From Priestia megaterium NBRC 15308 = ATCC 14581 (GTDB lineage: Bacteria > Bacillota > Bacilli > Bacillales > Bacillaceae_H), in NCBI RefSeq assembly GCF_000832985.1, contig NZ_CP009920.1:4272501-4336500 (forward strand): 64,000 bases of DNA, in the 5' to 3' direction. A program made the position numbers and the translations under genes. A model generated the notes under the pieces. The model saw only the letters and a list, made by a program, of their open reading frames with translations. It did not search any database and had not been told where the DNA came from. Each line of letters begins with the position of its first letter. Positions within the stretch are counted from its first letter, which is position 1. This document shows, piece after piece, positions 44,664 to 56,088 of the stretch.

Positions 44664-44694
44664 AAAAGTCGAAGCATATTGCTTCGACTTTTTT
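44663..44694 (+). terminator. yojNO terminator
   Basis: Stem AAAAAGTCGAAGC/GCTTCGACTTTTT, 5-base loop. Confidence 0.93.
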
Positions 44695-44761
44695 TGCTAT
44701 TGACCGTTAAAGAAGAGCGAGGTAAGTTAAATATATATGAAAAAGAGAGAAGGAATGGCAA

Positions 44762-45673
44762 GTGGAAGGAGTTCAAACGTCATCTAGAAGAGCATGGGGG
44801 CTGCTGCTTGTAATCATTGGTGCCACAATGTGGGGAGTATCTGGCACGGTGGCTCAATATTTATTTCAGCATAAAAGTTTTAACGCAGAGTGGCTGGTCG
44901 TCGTTCGTATGTTAGTATCCGGATTGCTGCTTTTGGCAATAGCCTCTAAGCAGCGCAATATTTTTGCAATTTGGAAAACAAAAGAAGAGAGGACTTCGCT
45001 GCTTTTGTTTGGTGTAATCGGTATGCTCGGCGTGCAGTATACGTATTTTGCAGCTATTGAAGCAGGAAACGCTGCTACAGCTACAGTGCTTCAATATACG
45101 TCGCCAATATTTATTATTGGCTATTTAGCCCTGCAAGCAAGAAAGTGGCCGGTGAAAGTAGAAATGATTTCTGTTGTGCTCGTCATAACAGGGACCTTTT
45201 TTCTTGCAACAAGCGGGAATTTTAACGAGCTGTCTATTACAGGGTGGGCGTTGTTTTGGGGAATTGGGGCAGCTGTGACGTCTGCTTTTTATACGCTTCA
45301 GCCTAAGCGTCTTCTTGCGAAATGGAGCTCAATTGAAGTAGTAGGCTGGGGAATGGTGATAGGCGGCGCAAGTTTTTCATTTATTCACCCGCCGTGGCAT
45401 ATAGCAGGTGAGTGGTCGCTATTGTCGCTGTGTGCGGTGTTATTTGTAATCATCTTCGGAACGCTCATTGCATTTTATTGCTATTTGGAAAGCTTGAAGC
45501 ATATTAGCGCTTCTGAAGCCATTGTTCTTGCGTCAGCGGAACCTTTATCAGCAGCGGCGCTCTCTGTTCTATGGCTTCATGTGACCTTTGGATGGACGGA
45601 GTGGTTAGGTACGATTCTTATTATCGCTACGGTATTTTTACTTTCTCAGCGAAAGCCAGAGGTGACATCATAA
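44762..45673 (+). CDS. EamA-family DMT transporter
   Basis: Ten-TM transporter of 303 residues built from two EamA repeats (about 15-145 and 155-298). It starts with IGATMWGVSGTVAQYLF and has the second-repeat motif SASEAIVLASAEPLSAAALSVLWL. DMT proteins export metabolites such as amino acids; the substrate is unknown. Start is GTG at 44762, following AAGGAATGGC. Confidence 0.9.
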   Translation: MEGVQTSSRRAWGLLLVIIGATMWGVSGTVAQYLFQHKSFNAEWLVVVRMLVSGLLLLAIASKQRNIFAIWKTKEERTSLLLFGVIGMLGVQYTYFAAIEAGNAATATVLQYTSPIFIIGYLALQARKWPVKVEMISVVLVITGTFFLATSGNFNELSITGWALFWGIGAAVTSAFYTLQPKRLLAKWSSIEVVGWGMVIGGASFSFIHPPWHIAGEWSLLSLCAVLFVIIFGTLIAFYCYLESLKHISASEAIVLASAEPLSAAALSVLWLHVTFGWTEWLGTILIIATVFLLSQRKPEVTS

Positions 45674-45678
45674 GTAAA

Positions 45679-45709
45679 AAGGACTTTCAAATGAAAGTCC
45701 TTCTTGTTT
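45679..45709. terminator. Terminator between EamA gene and bgaM
   Basis: Stem AAGGACTTTCA/TGAAAGTCCTT; the T run is interrupted (CTTCTTGTTTTT). Confidence 0.75.
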
Positions 45710-48823
<3,114 letters not shown>

Positions 48824-48860
48824 TCATTTCTAAATTACTAGGTTATTAGTTTATATGAAA

Positions 48861-48889
48861 ATGATAACGTTTTCTGAAAACCTTATCAA
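48861..48889 (-). promoter_or_regulatory. bgaM promoter with overlapping cre-like dyad
   Basis: On the minus strand TTGATA (48889-48884), 17 bp, TATCAT (48866-48861). The spacer and boxes are filled by a 27-bp dyad: arms TGATAACGTTTTC and GAAAACCTTATCA with one mismatch. Each half reads as a cre-like site (48862-48875 and 48875-48888, about 12-13 of 14 consensus positions). CcpA or another LacI-type repressor bound here would cover the promoter. Confidence 0.72.
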
Positions 48890-48943
48890 TCTAATTATTT
48901 TCATGATAATATAACTATATTCACATAGAAAGGGGGAAGTAAT

Positions 48944-49771
48944 ATGGACCGTATGTACTTTCCGGCTCTTTCAGATGAAGATATGAAACTGCCATTTTAT
49001 GTTACAAGCGCTGGAAGCTGGAGACATCAAACGCATATTAACCGTCAGGGAGAGTTTCCTGATTATCAATGGATTCAATGTATAAAAGGAAGAGGCGAGC
49101 TTCATGTAAATGACGAGGTTTATATTATAAAAGAAAATGAAGGGATGTTTCTGACGCCGCACGTTCCGCACGAATACTATCCCGTTACGAGCGAATGGCA
49201 AGTATGCTGGGTTTCTTTTAACGGAAGTGTGATGGATGATATTATGCTTTCTCTTCAATTTATTAATTCGGGAAAAATCGTCCTTACAAATGCTGAAAGT
49301 CTTTACAGGATGCTTCAAGAACTAATGAATCGGTTAGAAGAAAATCATACCTTTAGCACCATGCAGTGCTCTGAACTACTATACAGCGTCATTTTAAAAC
49401 TTCGCCAAGACAGCGTATATATAGAAAGCAAAAGTCGCCTGCAGCAAATTACTCAGCTAAACCCAGTCCTTCGTTATATCGAGGAATATTATCATCAGCC
49501 GTTAACGCTAGAAGTACTGGCGCAGCAGCTCAGCGTAACGGAGCAGTATACGTGTTTGCTTTTTCAACAATCTCTTGGCATCCGGCCATTTGAATACGTA
49601 ACGCGCGTGCGGATTCAAAAAGCAAAGAAACTGCTGCTTAAAAACAACCAAATCTCTGTACAAGATGTAGCAAGACAAGTAGGGTATGAACATCCAAGCT
49701 ACTTTATCAAGCGTTTCAAAGAACAGGAAAACGTTACGCCAACTATTTTTCGAAAAATGTATTTTTCATAA
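48944..49771 (+). CDS. bgaR: AraC/XylS-type activator BgaR
   Basis: Regulator of 275 residues: an N-terminal cupin sugar-sensing domain (about 15-145; IKGRGELHVNDEVYIIKENEGMFLTPHVPHEYYP) and a C-terminal pair of AraC HTH motifs (about 175-275; LTLEVLAQQLSVTEQYTCLLFQQ and VQDVARQVGYEHPSYFIKRFKE). It is divergent from bgaM, 129 bp apart, and is the likely lactose- or galactoside-responsive activator, as reported for B. megaterium. AAAGGGGGAAG precedes the ATG. Confidence 0.94.
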   Translation: MDRMYFPALSDEDMKLPFYVTSAGSWRHQTHINRQGEFPDYQWIQCIKGRGELHVNDEVYIIKENEGMFLTPHVPHEYYPVTSEWQVCWVSFNGSVMDDIMLSLQFINSGKIVLTNAESLYRMLQELMNRLEENHTFSTMQCSELLYSVILKLRQDSVYIESKSRLQQITQLNPVLRYIEEYYHQPLTLEVLAQQLSVTEQYTCLLFQQSLGIRPFEYVTRVRIQKAKKLLLKNNQISVQDVARQVGYEHPSYFIKRFKEQENVTPTIFRKMYFS

Positions 49772-49917
49772 GCTACATATATCGGGTTTTATCTAGGTCA
49801 TAAGACACGATGTATATGCTAGTTATTTCGTATGAGTTTTAAAAAAGAAATTAAATGTAGTTTTAAGTGAAAACGGGGAGGAAAAGTAGAGAGAAGAAAC
49901 AAAAAGGAGGGATAAAG

Positions 49918-50394
49918 GTGTTTGGGTTAAATGATCTTCCAAAATTTGTGTGGTCATTCTGTCTTGTATTGCCACTTGTATCATTTGTTCATCAGCTGGG
50001 GCATTCCGTCATGGCAATTATTTTCGGAGGGAAGGTCGATTTTACTATTGGGCGGGGGAAAACGATTCTTAAAATGGGGAAGTTTAAAATTAAGTCAGTC
50101 TATTTTTTAGACTCGTTTTGTAAATATGAAAATCTTAAGAATGACAGTCGCATTTCTCATGCAGTGGTGTATGCTGGTGGTGTACTGTTTAATTTGCTTA
50201 CTATTTTTATAATAAATGGATTAATTATGGCTAATATTCTGCCTGAAGATATATTTTGCTATCAATTTGTTTATTTTTCAGTCTATTATGTTATTTTCTC
50301 ACTGCTGCCAATTCAATATACAGAGACAACTGCAAGTGATGGACGTGCTATATATAACGTATTACGGTACGGGAAAACGTGTGATCCAGATTAA
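49918..50394 (+). CDS. M50-like membrane protein with altered HExxH
   Basis: Membrane protein of 158 residues with about four hydrophobic segments. The first carries HQLGHSVMAIIFGG (H25, H29), in the place where M50/site-2 proteases have HExxH, and the C-terminal part has LLPIQYTETTASDGRAI, like the LLP...DG motif with the third metal ligand. The catalytic Glu is Gln here, so protease activity is doubtful. Start is GTG at 49918 behind AAGGAGG; the longer frame from 49867 is not supported. Function unknown. Confidence 0.7.
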   Translation: MFGLNDLPKFVWSFCLVLPLVSFVHQLGHSVMAIIFGGKVDFTIGRGKTILKMGKFKIKSVYFLDSFCKYENLKNDSRISHAVVYAGGVLFNLLTIFIINGLIMANILPEDIFCYQFVYFSVYYVIFSLLPIQYTETTASDGRAIYNVLRYGKTCDPD

Positions 50395-50419
50395 AGGGCT
50401 GTGTGTAGCAGCCTTTTTT
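50393..50419 (+). terminator. Terminator of the M50-like gene
   Basis: Stem AAAGGGCTG with CAGCCTTTT-type right arm, 7-base loop, T6; overlaps the stop codon. Confidence 0.75.
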
Positions 50420-50534
50420 GGTGCGTTTTTTCCCGGTCATTTAAATAAAAAAAGGAAAACTTTACGAAAAGAAAATAGTAGCGGATAATAAAGATAGTAG
50501 ATGTTGGAATGTAAGAAAGGAGAGGATTCATACG

Positions 50535-51035
50535 ATTATTGAGACAGAACGAATGACGCTGCGAGCCATGGCCGAAAGCGATGCAGGAAATTTACTGAAA
50601 ATCTTTGAGGATGCTGAAGCAATGAAGTATTATTCTTCTACTAAAAGCGAACAAGACACACGTCGCTGGATTCAATGGATGAAGCAGCATTATCAAACGT
50701 ACGGCATTAGCATGTGGATCGCTGAGGATAAGCAGAAAGGAGAGTTTCTTGGGCAGTGTGGCATGGTTCTTCAAAAAGTAGACGGAAAGGTAGATCCAGA
50801 ACTTGGTTATTTATTTTTACGCAGCCGCTGGGGCAAAGGCTATGCGAGTGAAGCAGCAAAAGCTTGCTTAGATTATGGACTTCATACGCTGAAATTTCAG
50901 AAGATTATATCATTAATAGATCCTGACAATTTCCCATCGATTAAACTGGCTGAAAGAATTGGCATGAAAAAAGAAAAGCAAGTTAACAAATGGGATAAAT
51001 CGTTATTCTTTTATAGTATATATAATGAAAAATGA
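50535..51035 (+). CDS. GNAT (RimJ/RimL-type) acetyltransferase, non-ATG start
   Basis: Acetyltransferase of about 166 residues. The conserved RimJ-type N-terminus is IETERMTLRAMAESDA and the acetyl-CoA site is LGYLFLRSRWGKGYASEAAKACLDYG, then NFPSIKLAERIGMKKE. The only ATG (50553) lies inside the conserved strand and lacks a ribosome binding site. AAGGAGAGG at 50517-50525 points to initiation at ATT 50535 or 50538 (or ACG 50532), all in frame. ATT is a rare start. The protein target is unknown. The ABC ATPase gene follows after 18 bases. Confidence 0.82.
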   Translation: MIETERMTLRAMAESDAGNLLKIFEDAEAMKYYSSTKSEQDTRRWIQWMKQHYQTYGISMWIAEDKQKGEFLGQCGMVLQKVDGKVDPELGYLFLRSRWGKGYASEAAKACLDYGLHTLKFQKIISLIDPDNFPSIKLAERIGMKKEKQVNKWDKSLFFYSIYNEK

Positions 51036-51053
51036 GAGTATAGGAGTGTTAGC

Positions 51054-51845
51054 ATGATCAAAATTAAGAACGTTTCGGTAAAACGAGCAGAAAAAGAAAT
51101 TTTAAAAAACGTGTCGTGGTTAGTGGAAAAAGGGGAACATTGGTGTTTGCTTGGGTTAAATGGTTCCGGAAAAACGACGCTTTTAAATATAATCAACGGA
51201 TATATCTGGCCTACAAAAGGTCAAGTAGAAGTTCTTTCAAGGAAATTTGGAGAAACAAATCTGTCTGAGCTCAGAAAAGAAATTGGATGGGTAAGCTCTT
51301 CGCTTCAACAGCGGTTTCGAGATGACGATACGGTTGTAGAAATGATTTTAAGCGGAAAATTTGCATCTATTGGTTTATATGAACAAGTGGAGCAAAAAGA
51401 TATGAACCAAGCCATAGAATTAATGCAGCTGCTAAATTGCGCAGATTTACAAAATCAGGCGTACGGAACACTTTCTCAAGGAGAGCGCCAGCGAGTGCTA
51501 ATTGCCCGAGCTCTTATGGCTTCACCAAAGCTTTTAATACTTGATGAGCCATGTACAGGTCTAGATATAATGGCCCGCGAACAGCTTCTTCAGCTAATCG
51601 CAAAAATGGCAGAGCAGCCAAAAGCGCCTACGCTTATTTATGTTACTCACCATGTAGAAGAAATTTTGCCTTGCTTTACCCATACGCTTTGTATGCGCCA
51701 AGGAGAAGTGTTTTCTTCTGGGAAAACGAAAGACCAGCTCACTGAGCCGCATCTTTCTAAATTTTTTAATCACTCCGTAGAGATTCAGCAGCAGAAGGAA
51801 CGCACTTGGCTGTCATTAAAAGAACCGGTACCGGTAAAAAGCTGA
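51054..51845 (+). CDS. ABC transporter ATP-binding protein (YlmA-like)
   Basis: ATPase of 263 residues with Walker A LLGLNGSGKTTLLNIING, signature LSQGERQRVLIARAL, Walker B LLILDEPCTGLD and switch His in YVTHHVEEI. It resembles B. subtilis YlmA and ModF-type solo ATPases (WLVEKGEHWCLLG, iron/molybdate-like group). No permease gene is adjacent, so the membrane partner is unknown. TAGGAG precedes the ATG. Confidence 0.9.
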   Translation: MIKIKNVSVKRAEKEILKNVSWLVEKGEHWCLLGLNGSGKTTLLNIINGYIWPTKGQVEVLSRKFGETNLSELRKEIGWVSSSLQQRFRDDDTVVEMILSGKFASIGLYEQVEQKDMNQAIELMQLLNCADLQNQAYGTLSQGERQRVLIARALMASPKLLILDEPCTGLDIMAREQLLQLIAKMAEQPKAPTLIYVTHHVEEILPCFTHTLCMRQGEVFSSGKTKDQLTEPHLSKFFNHSVEIQQQKERTWLSLKEPVPVKS

Positions 51846-51846
51846 T

Positions 51847-52041
51847 CTAACGTCGAGAAACCTTCTTGCATACCATGGGAAAAAGGGCGCTGCTTGCAAT
51901 GGAAACAAGCTCATTGTGAAGATAATGTTTACATGCTACATAAATAGTGGTGCCGCAAATAATATCAATTAGTAAAAAAGCAGCAATGTCATGTTTATCA
52001 ATGGTTACAAATACAAAAGAAGAGGAATCATAAGCTGTCAT
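51847..52041 (-). CDS. Small hypothetical protein (64 aa)
   Basis: Minus-strand frame with AAAGGAGCC seven bases before the ATG at 52041. The product is 64 residues with a hydrophobic middle (FVFVTIDKHDIAAFLLIDIICG), a Cys-rich patch (CGTTIYVACKHYLH) and a basic end. It converges on the ABC ATPase gene with one base between stops. The ribosome binding site is the main support; no family recognised. Confidence 0.5.
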   Translation of the reverse strand: MTAYDSSSFVFVTIDKHDIAAFLLIDIICGTTIYVACKHYLHNELVSIASSALFPMVCKKVSRR

Positions 52042-52142
52042 CGTTGGCTCCTTTGGTCATATCGTTATGTTACTTTATTCACAAAAGGCTTGGGCTATAC
52101 GAACTTTTAAAGAAGTACGATGATGACAGCTGGTTCTCTCCT

Positions 52143-52685
52143 CTAAAGCTGATAATACTCTTGTTCGAGTATACTCATGATAAGATCTGTCTGAAATGCT
52201 TCTTCAATAAAAGCACCTTCACGCTCTATTCCTTCTTTTACAAAACCGCATTTTTCATAACAAGCAATGGCTCTATGGTTGTATTCGAGCACTCGTAAAT
52301 CGACTCTGTGCAAGTGAAGGTGTTCAAATGCGTACGCAAGTACCAATTTTGTAACTTCAGTGCCTAGCCCTTGACTCCAAACGGAAGAATCAAATAAACC
52401 AATTGCATACCGTGCGCGCCGGTCGTACTCGTTAACGGTCAGCCGGGCCTCTCCAACAAAACGCTGCTGATATTCAATGCACCAATTCAGCTTTTGAGAC
52501 TTTATGTACTCGACGTGCCGCTTGGCATCTTGTAATGTAAGAGGTTTTAAGTTTCGGGTATCGCCTCCGTACATGCGAATAAGTTCTTTTGTTTGTTTGC
52601 ATGCTAGATAGTCATTTACATCGCTGTCCTTTGGTTTTCTTAGTATCACGTTTTTTCCTTTTAAAAGTGGTGAAACATTATTCAT
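52143..52685 (-). CDS. GNAT (RimJ/RimL-type) acetyltransferase
   Basis: Acetyltransferase of 180 residues: VILRKPKDSDVNDYLACK at the N-terminus, IGLFDSSVWSQGLGTEVTKLVLAYAFEHLHLHRVDLRVLEYNHRAIACYEKCGFVKEG for acetyl-CoA binding and the C-terminal motif. This is the standard YoaA/SpeG-like layout. ATG at 52685 follows AAAGGATG; longer in-frame starts lack a site. Target unknown. Confidence 0.9.
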   Translation of the reverse strand: MNNVSPLLKGKNVILRKPKDSDVNDYLACKQTKELIRMYGGDTRNLKPLTLQDAKRHVEYIKSQKLNWCIEYQQRFVGEARLTVNEYDRRARYAIGLFDSSVWSQGLGTEVTKLVLAYAFEHLHLHRVDLRVLEYNHRAIACYEKCGFVKEGIEREGAFIEEAFQTDLIMSILEQEYYQL

Positions 52686-52763
52686 TTGATGCATCCTTTC
52701 TTTTCTAACATTTAAAAAGGTATTCCACTTGTTTCTTAAAAAACCTGCTTTTACGTATAAAAA

Positions 52764-53016
52764 GAAATTGAGACACAACTACGTCCATCGAATCTCAAGA
52801 CAAACAAATGGGATCAATGTGCTAGTGTGGAGTGCTTGTTACACCGCGGTTGATTTCCGTGCAAGACTTGGCTTCCCATTAACTGCTCTACATATATGGA
52901 GCAAGCCTACGTTCATCCTACAAATAAAAAAATCCGAACGAGTTGGATTCTCAAGCAAGAATCTCAATTCATCGTTCGAATCTTCCTTCAGCTAAACTCC
53001 TTTTGTCCCAGCCTTT
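52764..53016 (-). repeat. Interspersed repeat copy 4 (long form, reverse)
   Basis: Left end TTGAGACACAACTACG, right end CTTTTGTCCCAGCC. Between them lie a central module (GGTTGATTTCCGTGCAAGAC), CCTACGTTCATCC, and hairpin arms AATCCGAACGAG and TCGTTCGAATC. It ends at the stop codon of the cyclase gene. Confidence 0.85.
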
Positions 53017-54885
53017 TTACGAAGAATGTTTTTTTGCGTAGTGGGCAAGTGCAAGAAGAGGAAAAATATCATTGTAGCTGTGGTACTGAATATAAAATTG
53101 TCCAGGAAGACCAATTCCCGTGGGGTAATGAGTTTGCTGCTCTGTAAGATTTGGATTTAGTAAAAATTTAATTCCTTTTTCAACGGATTGATCTTTTAAC
53201 GGACATATTGTCATTAAAGCATCGAGAGCCCAAGCCGTTTGAGAGGGGGTGCTAAACGATAGTGGCACATATTTTTTTAAAGAAGCGCTATAGCATGATT
53301 CTCCGAATCCACCGTCTTCTTGTTGAATGCTTTTGAGCCAGTTGATAGCTTTGATGATACGCGGATCAGAAGCAGAAACCCCTACAGCACGGAGTCCTGT
53401 AATAGCGGCCCACGTTCCGTAAATATAGCAAACTCCCCACCGGCCGTACCAGCTCCCGTTATCCAATTGATGATCAAACAGCCATTTTACTGCAGCTTTA
53501 ATCGAAGGGTGGGATTTATTCATACCAGCAAAGTTTCCGAGACACTCAAGCACTCGACCGGTTAAATCGGCAGTAGCCGGATCCGTCGCTGCATCTTTTG
53601 CATTTTCAAGCGGCAGATAAGTAAATAAAATAGAGTCGGTATTTTTTTCAAATGCAGCAAAACCCCCATCTTTGTTTTGCATGGACAGCAGCCAGTTAAT
53701 CCCTCTTTGCCAAGACTCCAAATAATCTGTATCGGTTTGCGCTCTTCTAGAAAGAGCTCTGATAGCAGCAGACGTATCGTCTAAGTCAGGGTTATTTGTA
53801 TTAATATCGGAAAACCCCCAGCCTCCAGGTGCTGTATTTGGGTTATGAAACTGCCAATCTCCAAGCTTTGTATGCTGTCTTTTCTTTAAGTAGCGAGTTG
53901 TGCCTTTAATCATGGGATCTTGCTGCGGTACACCTGCTTCCTGTAGAGCGTAAGAGAGCAGCGCGGTATCCCAAACGGTTGACGTGGAGTTTTCTACGTG
54001 CACGTGGCCGCTGCATGTACTAAGTAGTGAACAAATCCCGTCAATTGCTTTTTGGATCACAAATGAATCTTTTTTATAGCCAAGAGCCAAAAGACCGTAA
54101 ATCATAAAAAAAGTAGAGGTGGCGTAGCTGTAGAGTGTTCCATCTTTTTCAATTCTTTCTAGCATGTAACGCTCGGCTGCTTGATAACCAAGTTTGTGGA
54201 TGTAAGAAGGTAAAGAAGCCAGCTGTTTTAAATGGTCGACTAAAAAAATTGAAGCGCGTGATTCTTGAGTAGTTTCCTCCGATTCCTGTTTCTGTTCTCT
54301 TACATCTAAATGAGAAAGAGAAGGTGTATGCCTAGAAGTAAGTGAAAATTTTTTGTTTCCTGCTACCATCATCGGAACGAAGTGAATTCTGGCATAAGTG
54401 CTTAATTCATAAAAGTTAAGCGGTACATAGGTAGGCACGAGCAAAAGAGAAAGCGGGAGGTAAAATAGCTTTGGCCACTCGTATAGACCGTTAACAGAAA
54501 GCATCCATCTTGTGAGAAAATGAGCGCGCGAAATGCCTCCTGAATCTATAATATATCTTTCTGCTTTTCGCAAAATCCGGTCGTTTTTTTGGTAATATCC
54601 TGAATATAAAAGAGCTGTATAAGCTTGAATAGTGGCAGATAAGTTATGTTCTTCATCATCAAACAACGTCCAAAGACCATCTTCATTTTGAAGGGAAACG
54701 ATCCGTTCGGTTAATTGTTTAATCAACACTTCTTTATCTAAATCAAAGGTGCGAAGAAGCATAATTAAAAACGCATCAGGCATAACGCCTGTTTCAAAAC
54801 AGTAGCGAAATGACCCGTCATTTTTTTGTGTTGGGCGCAGATAGGCGATTCTTCGCTGAATCTCTAGCTGAACTTCCTTTAGCAA
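53017..54885 (-). CDS. sqhC: Squalene/tetraprenyl-beta-curcumene cyclase
   Basis: Class II terpene cyclase of 622 residues. The protonating DxDD motif is D367-L-D-D370, and several QW repeats are visible (QKNDGSFRYCFE, QLDNGSWYGRWGVCYIYGTWAA, QQEDGGFGESC). B. megaterium's enzyme is known to cyclise both squalene and tetraprenyl-beta-curcumene; the B. subtilis homologue is sporulenol synthase. It acts at the membrane face. I place the start at TTG 54885, properly spaced behind AGAGGTG; a GTG at 54894 lies in that site. Its stop is at the edge of repeat copy 4. Confidence 0.95.
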   Translation of the reverse strand: MLKEVQLEIQRRIAYLRPTQKNDGSFRYCFETGVMPDAFLIMLLRTFDLDKEVLIKQLTERIVSLQNEDGLWTLFDDEEHNLSATIQAYTALLYSGYYQKNDRILRKAERYIIDSGGISRAHFLTRWMLSVNGLYEWPKLFYLPLSLLLVPTYVPLNFYELSTYARIHFVPMMVAGNKKFSLTSRHTPSLSHLDVREQKQESEETTQESRASIFLVDHLKQLASLPSYIHKLGYQAAERYMLERIEKDGTLYSYATSTFFMIYGLLALGYKKDSFVIQKAIDGICSLLSTCSGHVHVENSTSTVWDTALLSYALQEAGVPQQDPMIKGTTRYLKKRQHTKLGDWQFHNPNTAPGGWGFSDINTNNPDLDDTSAAIRALSRRAQTDTDYLESWQRGINWLLSMQNKDGGFAAFEKNTDSILFTYLPLENAKDAATDPATADLTGRVLECLGNFAGMNKSHPSIKAAVKWLFDHQLDNGSWYGRWGVCYIYGTWAAITGLRAVGVSASDPRIIKAINWLKSIQQEDGGFGESCYSASLKKYVPLSFSTPSQTAWALDALMTICPLKDQSVEKGIKFLLNPNLTEQQTHYPTGIGLPGQFYIQYHSYNDIFPLLALAHYAKKHSS

Positions 54886-55036
54886 TATGATCACCTCTTA
54901 TGATAATGCTTTTCAATCTTTCGACCTGTTTCTTTATAACTGTATTCAAAGGAAGAGAGTTCTATGAGAGGAGAAAGTTGCAAAGAATAGAGCGCTTGCT
55001 GCACAATAAAGGTACTGGAAAATTGGAGTGATAGAA

Positions 55037-56077
55037 GTGAAAGAAATACAGGTAGAAGTTATTCAAGGGCGGGGCTCTTACCGAGAGCTTGGTGAAATGC
55101 AAGGGAAATTACATAAAGGGACAAAGCTGTTTGAAAATCATCAAAAAAGAAGAAAACGTTCATTACGAAGCTATCAAACGATAGTAAAAGAAGCTCGTCA
55201 TTATTACGACTTATTTGCTCGGGGACTGTGGGATGAGCTAGTGGGCTTAGCAGAAGGCTTAGATTGGCCTCTTGAAGACGTTATTCATGAGTACAGCGGG
55301 TATCAGCAAGAGTGGAAAAAAACGGGATGTTCGGCTCTTATGCAGCACGGCGTGTATGTACGAAACTATGATTATCATCCTAAAACGTACGAAGGTCGAT
55401 TTTTGCTTTTTCAGCCAAATGAAGGATATGCAAGCGTCGGATTTGGAACAAGAATGATTGGGCGAATGGATGGAATGAATGAAAAAGGACTGGCAATTGG
55501 CTATCATTTTGTTAATCGCCGCCGTCAAACAAACGGATTTATTTGCTGTACGCTCGCTCGGTTTATTTTAGAAACATGTGAAACGACAGAAGAGGCTGTT
55601 GCTATTTTAGAAAGAGCACCGCATCGTCATGCGTTTAATTATTCCATTTATGACCGCAGTGGACAGGGAGCAGTAGTCGAAGCATCTGGACGAGGCGTTC
55701 ATGTACAAAGAGGGACGATGATGGGGTGTACGAACCATTTTAATCAGCTGGTCGAAGAAAATCGTCATCATTTGGTAGAGTCAAAGGAAAGGCTCGATCA
55801 TATTCGAGATCATATTGAAAAAAAGCTATCGCCTCTTGAAGCTTTTTCTTTATTTAATGAAGATGAATACGGTATTTTTAAAGAAGATTACCGGAATTCT
55901 GCTGGAACGCTTCATACAGTAGCATATGTACCGGAGACGCTGCAAGTCATTGTGGGGATTGGACGAAAAGCAAAGCCTCTCATTTTCTCGTTTGAAGATT
56001 GGGTGAAAGGAGAACAATTAACTATAACGAAAATAAAAGGAACGGTAAATACAGATGAACCATTTCCGTTTCAGTAA
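55037..56077 (+). CDS. C45-type autoproteolytic acyltransferase/hydrolase
   Basis: Ntn-hydrolase of the C45 (acyl-CoA:6-aminopenicillanate acyltransferase) group, 346 residues. The predicted self-cleavage site is Gly-Cys98 in KKTGCSALM, which would free Cys as the N-terminal nucleophile. RNYDYHPKTYEGRF, MIGRMDGMNEKGLAIGYHFVN and MGCTNHF match the family. Bacillus members have unknown substrates and need not act on penicillin. GTG at 55037 is eight bases after TTGGAG; GTG 55028 overlaps it. The gene is 11 bases ahead of nnr. Confidence 0.85.
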   Translation: MKEIQVEVIQGRGSYRELGEMQGKLHKGTKLFENHQKRRKRSLRSYQTIVKEARHYYDLFARGLWDELVGLAEGLDWPLEDVIHEYSGYQQEWKKTGCSALMQHGVYVRNYDYHPKTYEGRFLLFQPNEGYASVGFGTRMIGRMDGMNEKGLAIGYHFVNRRRQTNGFICCTLARFILETCETTEEAVAILERAPHRHAFNYSIYDRSGQGAVVEASGRGVHVQRGTMMGCTNHFNQLVEENRHHLVESKERLDHIRDHIEKKLSPLEAFSLFNEDEYGIFKEDYRNSAGTLHTVAYVPETLQVIVGIGRKAKPLIFSFEDWVKGEQLTITKIKGTVNTDEPFPFQ

Positions 56078-56088
56078 GGAGCAGCATA

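Noticed and set aside
52729-53147. Two open frames of 83-88 codons
   Set aside because: They lie within repeat copy 4 and antisense to sqhC; frames arise from the repeat, without ribosome binding sites.
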